DNA from: Zygotorulaspora mrakii
Taxonomy: Eukaryota > Ascomycota > Saccharomycetes > Saccharomycetales > Saccharomycetaceae
Assembly: GCF_013402915.1 (NCBI RefSeq)
Contig: NC_050719.1
Span: forward strand, 1,054,001 to 1,118,000
Reading direction: 5' to 3'
Length of the DNA: 64,000 nt
The position numbers were made by a program, and so were the translations under genes. How positions within the stretch are numbered: position 1 is the first letter of the stretch; every line of letters starts with the position of its first letter. Positions 39,814 to 49,037 of this stretch are shown here, in pieces. The notes under the pieces were generated by a model. The model worked only from the letters and a program-made list of their open reading frames with translations. It did no database searches and had not been told where the DNA came from.

Positions 39814-40794
39814 ATGAGTGACGTGCCCAGTATCATAAGCACACTAGTGACAAGTCAGCCATTATGGACTGAAGAAGACGAAACAGTTATACAATCACCA
39901 TATCGACATTTGGCCGCCACACGCGGTAAGAATTTTAGATCAAAATTGATTGAAGTTTTCAATGTAATTTACAAACTACCACAGGAGCAAATAGATCTTG
40001 TTTCCAACCTAGTGGGTGTACTGCATAATTCAAGTTTACTTATCGATGATATTGAAGATAGCTCTGAAGTGAGACGTGGAAAAACAACCGCCCATCTAAT
40101 ATATGGCATACCAATGACAATAAATACCGCTAACTACATGTATTTCAAAGCAATGGAAATGATACAACTAATATCCAATGGTGACAAATTCGTTTTACAA
40201 GATTTAATGGTGATTTTTAATGAAGAAATGATTAATTTGCATCGAGGACAAGGACTTGACATTTATTGGAGAGATAGCTTGCCCAAGATCATTCCAGATG
40301 ATACACTATATTTTAATATGGTTATGAATAAAACGGGCGGCTTGTTTCGACTGACGGTGAAAATTATGGAAAGACTTACCAAAGTGAAGTCTGAAATATC
40401 TCTTATCCCCCTCAGTAATCTATTGGGAATAATATATCAGGTGCGGGATGATTATCAAAATCTGTTAGATGAAAAAATGATTGAAAGTAAAGGTTTGGCA
40501 GAAGATATATCGGAAGGTAAACTTTCATTCCCCATAATTCATGGCCTGAGGCACGGAAAACAAAATAATGATCTTTTTTTACAAAATGCTTTAAAACTGA
40601 GAACTAATGATCTAGAGATCAAGAGAGATGTTATAAATTATTTACAGAATGAAAGCAAATCAATGGATTACACTAAAAAAGTCCTATGTGAATTAACGAC
40701 TCTAGCAAAAAATGAGAAGTATATTCCTTATAAGAGTTATCCAAAAGAAGCCACTCAATTTGCATATATTGTCGATCATCTTTCAGTGATGTAA
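39814..40794 (+). CDS. BTS1: Geranylgeranyl diphosphate synthase
   Basis: Adds isopentenyl diphosphate to farnesyl diphosphate to give the C20 donor for prenylation of Rab and Rho GTPases. It has 326 residues from the first ATG (335 in S. cerevisiae); the 11 extra codons upstream start at GTG and are not used. The first aspartate-rich motif is LLIDDIED (Asp near 77), followed by the conserved RRG. The second is QVRDDYQN (near 212). Also visible are LHRGQGLDIYWRD, MVMNKTGGLFRL and AEDISEGKLSFPIIHGL. All catalytic residues appear present. It ends with HLSVM, close to the HLSEL of S. cerevisiae. Convergent with MUK1 (75 bp). Confidence 0.96.
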   Translation: MSDVPSIISTLVTSQPLWTEEDETVIQSPYRHLAATRGKNFRSKLIEVFNVIYKLPQEQIDLVSNLVGVLHNSSLLIDDIEDSSEVRRGKTTAHLIYGIPMTINTANYMYFKAMEMIQLISNGDKFVLQDLMVIFNEEMINLHRGQGLDIYWRDSLPKIIPDDTLYFNMVMNKTGGLFRLTVKIMERLTKVKSEISLIPLSNLLGIIYQVRDDYQNLLDEKMIESKGLAEDISEGKLSFPIIHGLRHGKQNNDLFLQNALKLRTNDLEIKRDVINYLQNESKSMDYTKKVLCELTTLAKNEKYIPYKSYPKEATQFAYIVDHLSVM

Positions 40795-40869
40795 AGTAGT
40801 CATGTCAATCGACTGCCCGTTTGTGCCCCTCCTACTGAATTATATGAAAACTACATATTGCTAAAATAT

Positions 40870-42504
40870 TCATTTAATTAGTTTTTGATATATCTCAAAA
40901 ATTTCCCTCAATTCAGATATCGTTAAATCATCGAATTTCTTGGGCTGATAGACTTTCCAGGAATCTGGAACCACCGTTTCACTTACCGTATTAGTACACC
41001 CACTAGTAATTGTACTACCTGTTGCGCCGGTGTGTGTTTTTGTAGAAGGTTTCTTATCACCATCCGAAAACAACTGTGATGTTGATCTGGATATTTGCTG
41101 AGGAGCTGGTGGTGTATATGATCTTATCTTATCAAAAATGTTCTTCAATGAGGAATCAAAGACATTTTTAATTCCATCATAGCTGTTTGATCTGATTACT
41201 TCGGGATGCGGTGCTTCCGGCTGTGAGGTTGAGTTATCAGTTACTGTTCCATTTGGTAAATTAATTTTATTACTAATTGAAGATGCTAATAAAGTTTGTT
41301 CATGAAGAGATAATTGATCTTGAAGTTCGCTTGAAAAATCATTCATAGTTAATCCTTCCAAAAAGACAAGCGCAGCCTCTAGATTTGTCAAGGCATATAA
41401 TTCTTTTTGAATAAGCTTCTTTTTATACCTGAAAAGTCTGATGAACTCTGTATTTAGAAATATTTTCTGTGGGCAAACTTTAATAACGTAGTAAATTAAC
41501 AGAGATAAAAATTCATCGTTGGACATTTCATGTGAATACATCATATATTCGTGAATTTTCAGTAGTAACGCCACTTTTTCGGTCGGAGAAACAGTATGAT
41601 TAATAAAATCCTGTAAAACAGCCTCAATTTCATCTAAACTTTCAATTTTGACTGTTTCTGGTATGCCTAAAAATTTTGACAAATCAATTTTGCCCTGAGA
41701 CGAAAGCCTTGATAAAGTTTTTATTTTTTCATATAGTAATTTGTCATATTCACCGTATTCGGGACTGTTCTTGAAAAGATCTGTTATCTTGAACCCATTC
41801 CTTTGATTAGGCCCTTTTGACCTTTCCTCTCTGGTTGGTGGTGGCACTGAGGTCCCAACTGCCAGCAGCCTATTGAAAACTTCTGTTTCACAAAACTCCA
41901 TGTATCTTTCAATTTTTAAATTCGTTAATTCATTCAATCTAAGTTGTTTGCTAATTTCTTCTGGAGATAACATTGGCGTAACTGTATTAGAGTCCGAACT
42001 GAACAGGGAAGAAGATCGTCTATTTCTCTTTATAGAACTCCCGCTGCTGCTCCTACTTCGTGCGAAAATGCCACTCAATCCACTACTCAAATGCTCTCTT
42101 GCACTCAAATAAGTCGTTTGGTTCCCATTTACATTACTATTGCCAAGCATCAGAAAATTGAATGATGCCTTGTCAAACTTAGAGTAGAATGATTGGAAAA
42201 GCGAAGCTAGTTGATTAATTGTCAATGGTTTCATGTATTTAGGTTGTTTTAGATCATAAATGAATGCATCTATCTGTTTTGACAATTCAAGGGGTAATTC
42301 ATGGATACTGCCGATCTCCTGCTCTATCTCCTCTCGAGTTAATTCAACATTGGACCCTGATGCAGTACTACCAGAATCTGGTAAATCCTCCAGCAACGAT
42401 CCCACATTACTTTGATAAGATTCTCTGATAGATTGGTTTATATCAAATTTTGTGTTATTTATAGGAGGAGTGAACAACATTCTTCCTTCCTGATTGACAC
42501 TCAT
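40870..42504 (-). CDS. MUK1: Muk1, VPS9-domain exchange factor for Rab5 GTPases
   Basis: Guanine nucleotide exchange factor for Vps21-type endosomal Rabs. It has 544 residues (612 in S. cerevisiae). The N terminus is polar with a Ser/Arg-rich patch near 150-170. The VPS9 domain spans roughly 240-390 and holds PTEKVALLLKIHEYMM, NDEFLSLLIYYVIKVCP, and LTNLEAALVFLEGL, including the Asp and Tyr expected at the Rab-contact helix. Residues 400-520 are low complexity. A short conserved C-terminal helix (FDDLTISELREIFEIYQKLI) ends the protein. Position beside BTS1 matches YPL070W. The start at 42504 is the first ATG. Confidence 0.93.
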   Translation of the reverse strand: MSVNQEGRMLFTPPINNTKFDINQSIRESYQSNVGSLLEDLPDSGSTASGSNVELTREEIEQEIGSIHELPLELSKQIDAFIYDLKQPKYMKPLTINQLASLFQSFYSKFDKASFNFLMLGNSNVNGNQTTYLSAREHLSSGLSGIFARSRSSSGSSIKRNRRSSSLFSSDSNTVTPMLSPEEISKQLRLNELTNLKIERYMEFCETEVFNRLLAVGTSVPPPTREERSKGPNQRNGFKITDLFKNSPEYGEYDKLLYEKIKTLSRLSSQGKIDLSKFLGIPETVKIESLDEIEAVLQDFINHTVSPTEKVALLLKIHEYMMYSHEMSNDEFLSLLIYYVIKVCPQKIFLNTEFIRLFRYKKKLIQKELYALTNLEAALVFLEGLTMNDFSSELQDQLSLHEQTLLASSISNKINLPNGTVTDNSTSQPEAPHPEVIRSNSYDGIKNVFDSSLKNIFDKIRSYTPPAPQQISRSTSQLFSDGDKKPSTKTHTGATGSTITSGCTNTVSETVVPDSWKVYQPKKFDDLTISELREIFEIYQKLIK

Positions 42505-43069
42505 TTCAGAATCTTGTACTATGTTACCTATTTAAGAGTAACAGAACAGATATATTCAAAGCCCTTTCGCAACAACAGCTGTTTCTTAGTCAAATATAAA
42601 TCCTCTGCTTCGGTGAAAAATCCTATTTGCTAAATCGACGGCCACAAAATGCTAGTTTTCTCAGCCTATCTGTTCTCTTACGTTTTACAACTTTGTGCCA
42701 TCTCGTTCCTGATTTGCAACTTTTGCGCGAAGGTTCAATTGAAATATTCAACCCCAGTCCATTCATAGTATGATTTGACTCGTGAATCAAGCGTTGGATA
42801 AAAAAAAGAGTGACTCTCAAAGAACAGTATATTTATTACAATTGATCGAAAGTCTTAAGATTACGTCTTGCCGATCAAGAGTTAGATAAAAGTTTTTGGT
42901 GCCTTCGAAGCTTCTGGAAATTTGAATCTAAGGTTCGACGGGATTTGAAATCAAACGATATTAATGGCTGATCAATGCTGAAATTGGAAGCAGTTGATCG
43001 TTCCCTCTCCACTCTGGATACTAGTTAGATTTTTCACAGTGGTTTTTAGTACTTTTTTTGGCTCACCGT
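42505..43069. other. Divergent MUK1-YPL071C-like intergenic region
   Basis: 565 bp. A very basic 47-codon frame on the minus strand (ATG at 42766, stop at 42623) ends with RKLAFCGRRFSK; I recognise nothing in it and treat it as unproven. The remainder has short A- and T-rich tracts usual in yeast promoters. Confidence 0.45.
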
Positions 43070-43555
43070 ATGTCCTCCCAGACCAGGTTCAAAACAAAAA
43101 GGCCTCGTAGTCCCGATCTTATTGGCATACACAATTACAAGAAGCAGCGTTTGATAGAGGACTTAGAAAATCTTACGATTGGAGATAGCTCAGAGGCTAA
43201 GAGTCGAAGATTTTGGCAAAAAGCGTCAAAGGGGTTGGTAAGCGAACCAGACCCTGTAGTAGAGGGCATTTATATGCCTCATAGAACAAAAGTTCAAGCA
43301 CTGGCGCTGTTAGCCTCGGACCATGTAGATGATCATAGCATACTCTATTCAAAGCTGAAAGAGTTGTTACGAAATGAGGCCTTGCAAATAATCAAAAGGT
43401 TTGACCCACGAGAGTTGCTGTATTCCCAATGGTTCACATGGCTTCGAAGAAAAACGATGTCAATTGATCATACAGATAGTAGTTGCTACATAGGGAGTTC
43501 AACGAATACGCACTATTACCAAGATCTAGAAGGTGATATAGATATGGATACATAA
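43070..43555 (+). CDS. Uncharacterised protein at the YPL071C position
   Basis: 161 residues from the first ATG at 43070 (four in-frame codons upstream start at TTG). The N terminus is basic with a likely nuclear localisation patch (RFKTKRPRSP, YKKQR), followed by LIEDLENLTIGDSSE. The C-terminal half is helical: ILYSKLKELLRNEALQIIKRF and LLYSQWFTWLRRKTM. It ends in a short acidic tail. No enzymatic motif is visible. Assignment rests on position between MUK1 (YPL070W) and BEM1 (YBR200W), orientation and length (about 156 in S. cerevisiae). Convergent with BEM1, only 33 bp apart. Confidence 0.75.
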   Translation: MSSQTRFKTKRPRSPDLIGIHNYKKQRLIEDLENLTIGDSSEAKSRRFWQKASKGLVSEPDPVVEGIYMPHRTKVQALALLASDHVDDHSILYSKLKELLRNEALQIIKRFDPRELLYSQWFTWLRRKTMSIDHTDSSCYIGSSTNTHYYQDLEGDIDMDT

Positions 43556-43588
43556 TGATTACAACTTTTATAAAGAAAGATACAAGTT

Positions 43589-45334
43589 TTAAAGATCATA
43601 CACTGAAATTTTCATTTTGGACTGAATTAAATTTGAAACCTGTGGATCGGATATTATCTCCGCCCCGTCAGAATCATTCATCTTGATAAACAATCTAAAC
43701 TGACTACTATCAATCCTTGGTGCTATCTTTGCATAGAGCTCATTGAGCGTTATATCACTGTTCAGCATCAGGGCAAAGATATCATCTTTGTAGTAAAATT
43801 TTATTTTTGTAGGTTTGATTTGTGGAGGTAAAGTACTTGGCGGTCTCGAATGCGGTTTAGACGAGGATAATGATAACTCAGAAAGTTTCTCATATAATTT
43901 GAGATCCTCCCCAGTCAGTGTATTGTCTTCGTTATTTCGGGCTGATAAGTGGTTATTGGGCAGTCCTGAAATTACAGCTGTATCGTCATCTTTTCCGTTG
44001 TTTTGGAATTGATTTATAGGTTGAATATTATTGTCATGATCAAATCCATTATCCCTCAACATAAATATCGATCTAACCATTGTTGATCGTGATATATACT
44101 CGGGCAACATGATTAGATCGCCAACATAAACGTTCAGATCATCCTTTCTTTTCTTCGTTATAACATCCGTCACATACGGTACTGGGCCTGGTATATATGG
44201 CATAATACGCTTAGTCCATTGACCATTATTATCCCTTAGTTTACCAGATTCCGCAGGAAAAGAATCGAGTAACTTCACTTGAAGATCATAGAAATCTTGG
44301 TAATATCTCTTAAGTTTCCTTCTTTTTCCAGACGATATTTCGCAGTTGACTTCAAACCAGTATTTATCTTCCTCCAAGCCAAATGCCTCCACAGACGCTT
44401 TTGTAACAAAATCATTATTGGTAGTTGGGGGTACTGGCAGTTCTTGTTGTTGCTTCGTATACCTACTATTAGGAGATAATGGTGGATTCTGCTCTACGGA
44501 ACCTAAACTTATATTACTGGCTTTGTATTTGGCGATATACCCTTTCCATTCTTGTACAGTGGGTAAGCTAACCGAAGTTATATCATCTTTGACCTCGTTA
44601 CCGGTTGCGTAGCCACTGCCAATGTCCACAATACTGACGAAGCCAACAGGAACAAGTCCTGGTCCCCCCAACCTACCAATTGGTTTTGCTATAAACCATT
44701 CATAATTATGATGCGCACAAATGAATAGATTTTCACCCGCATGTGCTGTCAGTTCATCAGATTTTTCAGCCTGAAAGTCGTAAAGTACAATGGCGTATAA
44801 TGACCCCATCTTGGAAAGCTGATCATGCTCGCTGTGTCTACTCCTAGCACTCCCACTAAGGGAGCGAGGTCTAGACCTATCCACAACCTCGAAGTAAGAC
44901 TTTGGGACCATGCCCTGTTTCCCACTTGAAGGATTTGAGGCATTATACCAGTCCTGTTCTTCATTCTTAACATAGAAAAAATCACCTCCCAGAAATGAAA
45001 GTTCTTTTGGGGACTGTGCTTGGTAGCTATATAGAGCTTTTATTGCCTTTTCTGGGACGCTAAAGTTTTTGGATGAACTTCTCGAGACAGAATTTGAATG
45101 CTGTGATGAATGAGAGGTGTTGCGGACAGGTACCGTTTTGATATGTTTTATTGCATTGGTGTTATTTTGAGCAGGGGAAGAAATGTTGGCAGACGTTATC
45201 TTATTCTTCGAGCCGCTACCCTCTCTTTTGGGCAATTTAAAATTCTGTCAACAGTTTATCATGTTAGTCATCAGTTGCGCTATCAAGCACCGTAAGGTTG
45301 TGTAAAATACTGCAGGAAAACATACTTTGAGCAT
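43589..45334 (-). CDS. BEM1: Bem1, polarity scaffold (two exons)
   Basis: Scaffold that joins Cdc24, Cdc42-GTP and PAK kinases at the bud site. Exon 1 is 45326-45334 (ATGCTCAAA) and exon 2 is 43589-45244. The spliced protein of 554 residues starts [16 protein letters not shown], matching MLKNFKLSKRDSNGSK of the 551-residue S. cerevisiae protein. Without splicing the frame has no ATG before the first SH3 domain. Domains: SH3-1 near 67-123, SH3-2 near 148-211 ([30 protein letters not shown]), PX near 280-400 with [15 protein letters not shown] and [14 protein letters not shown], and PB1 near 480-554 with the conserved [13 protein letters not shown]. All modules look intact. Confidence 0.95.
45245..45325 (-). 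other. BEM1: Spliceosomal intron of BEM1
   Basis: On the minus strand the 5' splice site is GTATGT (45325-45320), the yeast consensus. The branch site is TGACTAAC (45270-45263), one base from TACTAAC in its heptamer, with branch A at 45264, and the 3' splice site is GACAG, 19 nt further. Length is 81 nt. Splicing joins M-L-K to N-F-K-L and exactly restores the conserved N terminus. To my knowledge S. cerevisiae BEM1 is annotated without an intron. Confidence 0.9.
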
Positions 45335-46293
45335 TTTGACACCAACTAAAGTCAGCACTTCTGCCTCTATTGCCTATGAAATATCCTCGATGAGCTGCGT
45401 TTCCGGTGCACAAGTTCTTCACAGCCGTTGACACAGTTACAGTGTCTATTTGGGCAGTATGAGAAGCTAGAATAACAGAACTATGTTAGCAGACCTTTTT
45501 GGAGGCCACTGCCATTTACATTCCAACTGCTAAAGGTCAAGTTACACTTCTCTCAATTTAGAAGTGAAGGTTTGAACCTCAGAAAACAAAAAAAAAAGAG
45601 CCCAGAACAAATCCGGGTATTTAGTGTCATCGGTTCTACATATCAAGGATTGGTATTACATATTATGGAAGCTATAAAAGAAGACCATGAAAGTCGATAC
45701 ATACAGCAGACATAGAATTAGTGATCACGTACATGCAATGGGTAAGTCAGCAAGTGACGTATGCGGTTCTGTCACTGAAAAAGACATACGAGAACAAGCC
45801 TAAAAGTGTACAAAACTCAGCGACGAAAGATAGAAGCTGTATTTCTCGATTAAGAAATAAAAGCGAGGACTGCTTCGCAGGGACTAGAAAGTTTTTCCAT
45901 TTGTTTACAATCGTTGTTTAGTTTCTAATGAGTTCTAAAGGAACTGGTCATGGATGAGTGAAGCAGCTGCAACACAGCATTCGGAGTCATACTACTGGAG
46001 TGCGCGTACGAACAGGAGCCATGGTTGCTGCTAAGTTACTCGTTCAGACATTTATGATGAAAAATTGGTTGTATTGTACATGATTCGCACAAAAAAAGTG
46101 TCGTTTCATGCTGAAAAATGCTACTTTTGCTACTCGATCATATAAAACCACTTTGATGCGGCAGAGAACGCCATGCTAGGGATAGTATCTCGGCATTCTT
46201 TTACGGTGTTTCTATTGACAGCTCCTGATGGCTTGTATGTATGGAGCTCAAAATCAGTATTAGATGTATTTATAGCTGACAGCCGATGGCTCC
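45335..46293. other. Intergenic region between BEM1 and UBP16
   Basis: About 960 bp, where KTR4 (YBR199W) might be expected from S. cerevisiae order but is absent. Two plus-strand TATA-like boxes, TATAAAAG near 45675 and TATAAAA near 46140, point away from BEM1. Frames of about 60 codons follow each (ATG near 45733 and at 46173), the second overlapping the UBP16 3' end antisense; neither looks like a known protein. A candidate box C/D RNA is listed separately. Confidence 0.5.
46049..46120 (+). ncRNA. Weak candidate box C/D snoRNA
   Basis: A C box ATGATGA (46054-46060) and a D box CTGA (46111-46114) lie 50 nt apart. They are bracketed by CATTT (46049-46053) and AAATG (46116-46120), which can form the 5-bp terminal stem of a C/D snoRNA. 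The possible guide before the D box is GTGTCGTTTCATG. I see no clear C'/D' pair and cannot check rRNA complementarity, so this may be coincidence. Confidence 0.2.
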
Positions 46294-48669
46294 TCAATCT
46301 ATACGTTCGTAGTATAACATATAGACATATCTCATCTCAGCGAGAACCTCATTGGCCTTTGCCTCCTTAACAGTTGTATCTGAAATATGCCAAAATGGAT
46401 ATTTAGAAACACTTTTAATCTTTTTTAAGATCCTTTTGCCTCCAGTAGTGTTGTTCTCTAGCTCGCTGGCGCTTGTTGAACCAATATTGGCATCTGAGGA
46501 GTTCATGTATGACGATTGAGAGTCCACGGACGAAATACTGCTACCTCTCACACGTCCAGTGTTGCTGGTAGACACGCTTCCTGCTCTACTACGGGGTACT
46601 TCATCTCCTACGATGCTGCTGGACCTGCTTCTGTCAAATGAGTTATTCGTACTTCTGCTCAAATCTACTGAGCTGGGAACGATTGCTTCGTTATTTGAAT
46701 CATCGGCGGCATTACTCACAGAAGATCTTCGTGAAAGAAATCCAGTGATTCTTTTTAGTGCAGAAGGTTTCCTACTAGGCTTATTGCTATCGCCACCGGC
46801 GGATATAGTGTAATCATCATCAGAGCTGCCGTTAGTTTTCACAGAAATTGGTAGAGCATCCGCGTTTAGAGTGAAGTTACTTAGCGAGTTTTGAATTTGT
46901 TGGTTGAAACCTTCAGTACTCCCATTTGAAACAAAAGTATTCTCTTGATTTTTGAAGGAATCCGAAACATTTGTATTTTGAGTGTCCAGTAGACTGAGAT
47001 TGATCAAAGGTGATCTATTGATAACCTGTTTGGAGACTGTATCTTTAACAAAATCTGGCTTACGCCTGTAACATTCGTAGTGCCCTTGAGAATGAGACCC
47101 TGTATGTTTGACCATCGCTTTCAATTTGTATCTTACAGTTTTGATGCCAACGCACCTGTTATTTTCAATAACTTGTTCGACACACTCCAAAATCTCATCG
47201 AATGCCACTCCACAAGAGTTTCTTGAATATGTCATTCCGTTGAACATTGAACGTGACAAATGTAGCACCAGAATGTCCGCAGAATCGACAACAGCTGTTT
47301 TTTTGACAATGGTAGACTTGATATCCTTCGCCACTACTCCATTTTTATTGTACGAGTCAATGTACGACGACAATTCTTCTGATATGTCATCATTAATCAA
47401 AAGATCGGACACTGCTTTCTTCAAAGTTCTCAAAATGTTGAGCTCTTCCTGCAAACAATCTTTATAGCCACGACCTTCCTCATTCGCTAGAATAGCTTTC
47501 ACTTTACAAACCAAGCATGAATAACCTTCGATAGTTTCTGTCTGATTATCTGCTACCATATCAGACAGTTTTGCGGAAAAAGCTTGAGGGACCTGCAAGG
47601 GGAAAATGTTGAAGGGGTGAACATTGACTTTGGAAGATTTGGTACAGACTAAACATACCAGGTGACCTGCAACATTGCCTTGGAATGGTACTTTGGGAAT
47701 TTGAACTGCTAATTTGTGTTTTTTTGCGAATTCGTCCAACTTAGTATTTTCCTTCTGCAAAGTTTCTAGGATGATTTGAGTTAATTCATGTGCATCATTT
47801 TGACCAGACGAAATCTTTGCATTGAAAATTATCTCAAGTATACGAAGTAACGGCCATACTGATATATTTCTCGATGAAGTAACCGTTTCTTGTAATTGAG
47901 CCAAGATTTTTGCCAGACCAAGATGCATGAGCATTTCTGGAATTTGTGCCTTAGTCACTTTGGTCTCTTCAGTTCCATTGAACTCTTGTTCCTCGGATAC
48001 ACCGGCAGTGGATAATGCATAGTTACGTTCGCTTAGCTTTGACCCATTAAGTAATGTCGATAACGTTGTTGTGGATTTCGTTCTTGGCATAATTTGTTCT
48101 TCAACAACCCCGTCCAAGCTTGACAAATTTTCCATGGGATTCTCCTTAGGCTCGGCCTTTGGTGTCACAAGACCCTGATCTATACTGACCCCATTTTCAA
48201 TCGGGTTACGATTCAATTCAACTTTCGGTGTTAAAAGATCGCGTTCCCAACTATCTACAGGATTTGAAACATGACCATCAACTAACGCGTCATGAAGTCC
48301 ATCTCCCTCCCCACGATCTGCATCGTTATGCTCATTATCCAGCATGTTTGCAATTAAAGACACACTTCCCAACAGTTCGTTGAGATATTGCGTCAATTTC
48401 GGCAGCGCCGCTAGTGCCTGAACGGAGGAGTTGGCAAAACAATCATTCCTATTGTTTATCAATCCAGTCGTGTTCTTATCAATTCTCTTGGATGCGCTTG
48501 AAAACATCTCGTCACTTCCAAACAGCAATTTTGTAAATGTTGGTGCTAATATATATACAGATAAAGCTGTTAATCCCCAATAAGGTAAATGTCCAGAAAC
48601 TATGTTAGCTTTGTTGTAGCGACTCCCTGAGACAATGTAGTTAAGAATTAGATTGAAATAGTATTTCAT
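46294..48669 (-). CDS. UBP16: Ubp16, membrane-anchored ubiquitin-specific protease
   Basis: Deubiquitinase of the mitochondrial outer membrane in S. cerevisiae. It has 791 residues from the first ATG at 48669, far longer than the 499 of S. cerevisiae. A hydrophobic anchor lies near 27-51 (WGLTALSVYILAPTF). The cysteine box is GLINNRNDCFANSSVQAL with the catalytic Cys near 77; the usual Gly-Asn-Thr before it reads Arg-Asn-Asp. A long insert (about 105-240) separates it from the rest of the peptidase fold, including two CxxC zinc-type pairs (CLVCTKS, CLVCKVK). The histidine box is KHTGSHSQGHYECYRR. A Ser-rich insert occupies about 560-735 before the conserved end. Position matches YPL072W. Confidence 0.92.
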   Translation of the reverse strand: MKYYFNLILNYIVSGSRYNKANIVSGHLPYWGLTALSVYILAPTFTKLLFGSDEMFSSASKRIDKNTTGLINNRNDCFANSSVQALAALPKLTQYLNELLGSVSLIANMLDNEHNDADRGEGDGLHDALVDGHVSNPVDSWERDLLTPKVELNRNPIENGVSIDQGLVTPKAEPKENPMENLSSLDGVVEEQIMPRTKSTTTLSTLLNGSKLSERNYALSTAGVSEEQEFNGTEETKVTKAQIPEMLMHLGLAKILAQLQETVTSSRNISVWPLLRILEIIFNAKISSGQNDAHELTQIILETLQKENTKLDEFAKKHKLAVQIPKVPFQGNVAGHLVCLVCTKSSKVNVHPFNIFPLQVPQAFSAKLSDMVADNQTETIEGYSCLVCKVKAILANEEGRGYKDCLQEELNILRTLKKAVSDLLINDDISEELSSYIDSYNKNGVVAKDIKSTIVKKTAVVDSADILVLHLSRSMFNGMTYSRNSCGVAFDEILECVEQVIENNRCVGIKTVRYKLKAMVKHTGSHSQGHYECYRRKPDFVKDTVSKQVINRSPLINLSLLDTQNTNVSDSFKNQENTFVSNGSTEGFNQQIQNSLSNFTLNADALPISVKTNGSSDDDYTISAGGDSNKPSRKPSALKRITGFLSRRSSVSNAADDSNNEAIVPSSVDLSRSTNNSFDRSRSSSIVGDEVPRSRAGSVSTSNTGRVRGSSISSVDSQSSYMNSSDANIGSTSASELENNTTGGKRILKKIKSVSKYPFWHISDTTVKEAKANEVLAEMRYVYMLYYERID

Positions 48670-49037
48670 AACAACACAACCAGTTGAGCTGTCGAATATA
48701 TACGGAGGACTCAAAGGAAAGATAAGGCACCTCTCACTTGTAAAGGCGTTTTGGCGCTTTTCTGTGGGATGTTGAGACTTTTCTTCTTTTTGTTAGGGCA
48801 AGCCTTCGACGCTCCGAACTTGCATAAAGTTCTTGACCCATTTTGGCCCAATTCAACCAAAAAAGTAAACAGGACGAGATATCTTTCTTGGTATCTCGAA
48901 CAGTCGTCATTCAGATTATTTTATCTGCGAAATGTCGAGAAGTGTAAAGTCCCTTCGAGTATGCAAAGGTAGTGGTGATTGCCCACTATATATTATATAT
49001 CTATATAGGTGTCTATTCTCTCTACTGGAGCTTAAAT
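48670..49037. other. Short intergenic region between YTA6 and UBP16
   Basis: 368 bp, acting as the UBP16 promoter and the YTA6 3' side transcribed region boundary in a minus-strand tandem. A TATA-rich stretch at 48985-49010 may serve 3'-end formation. Nothing else recognised. Confidence 0.45.

Noticed and set aside
42623..42766. Basic 47-codon minus-strand ORF between MUK1 and the YPL071C-like gene
   Set aside because: No family recognised and no promoter or conservation evidence; recorded only within the intergenic entry.
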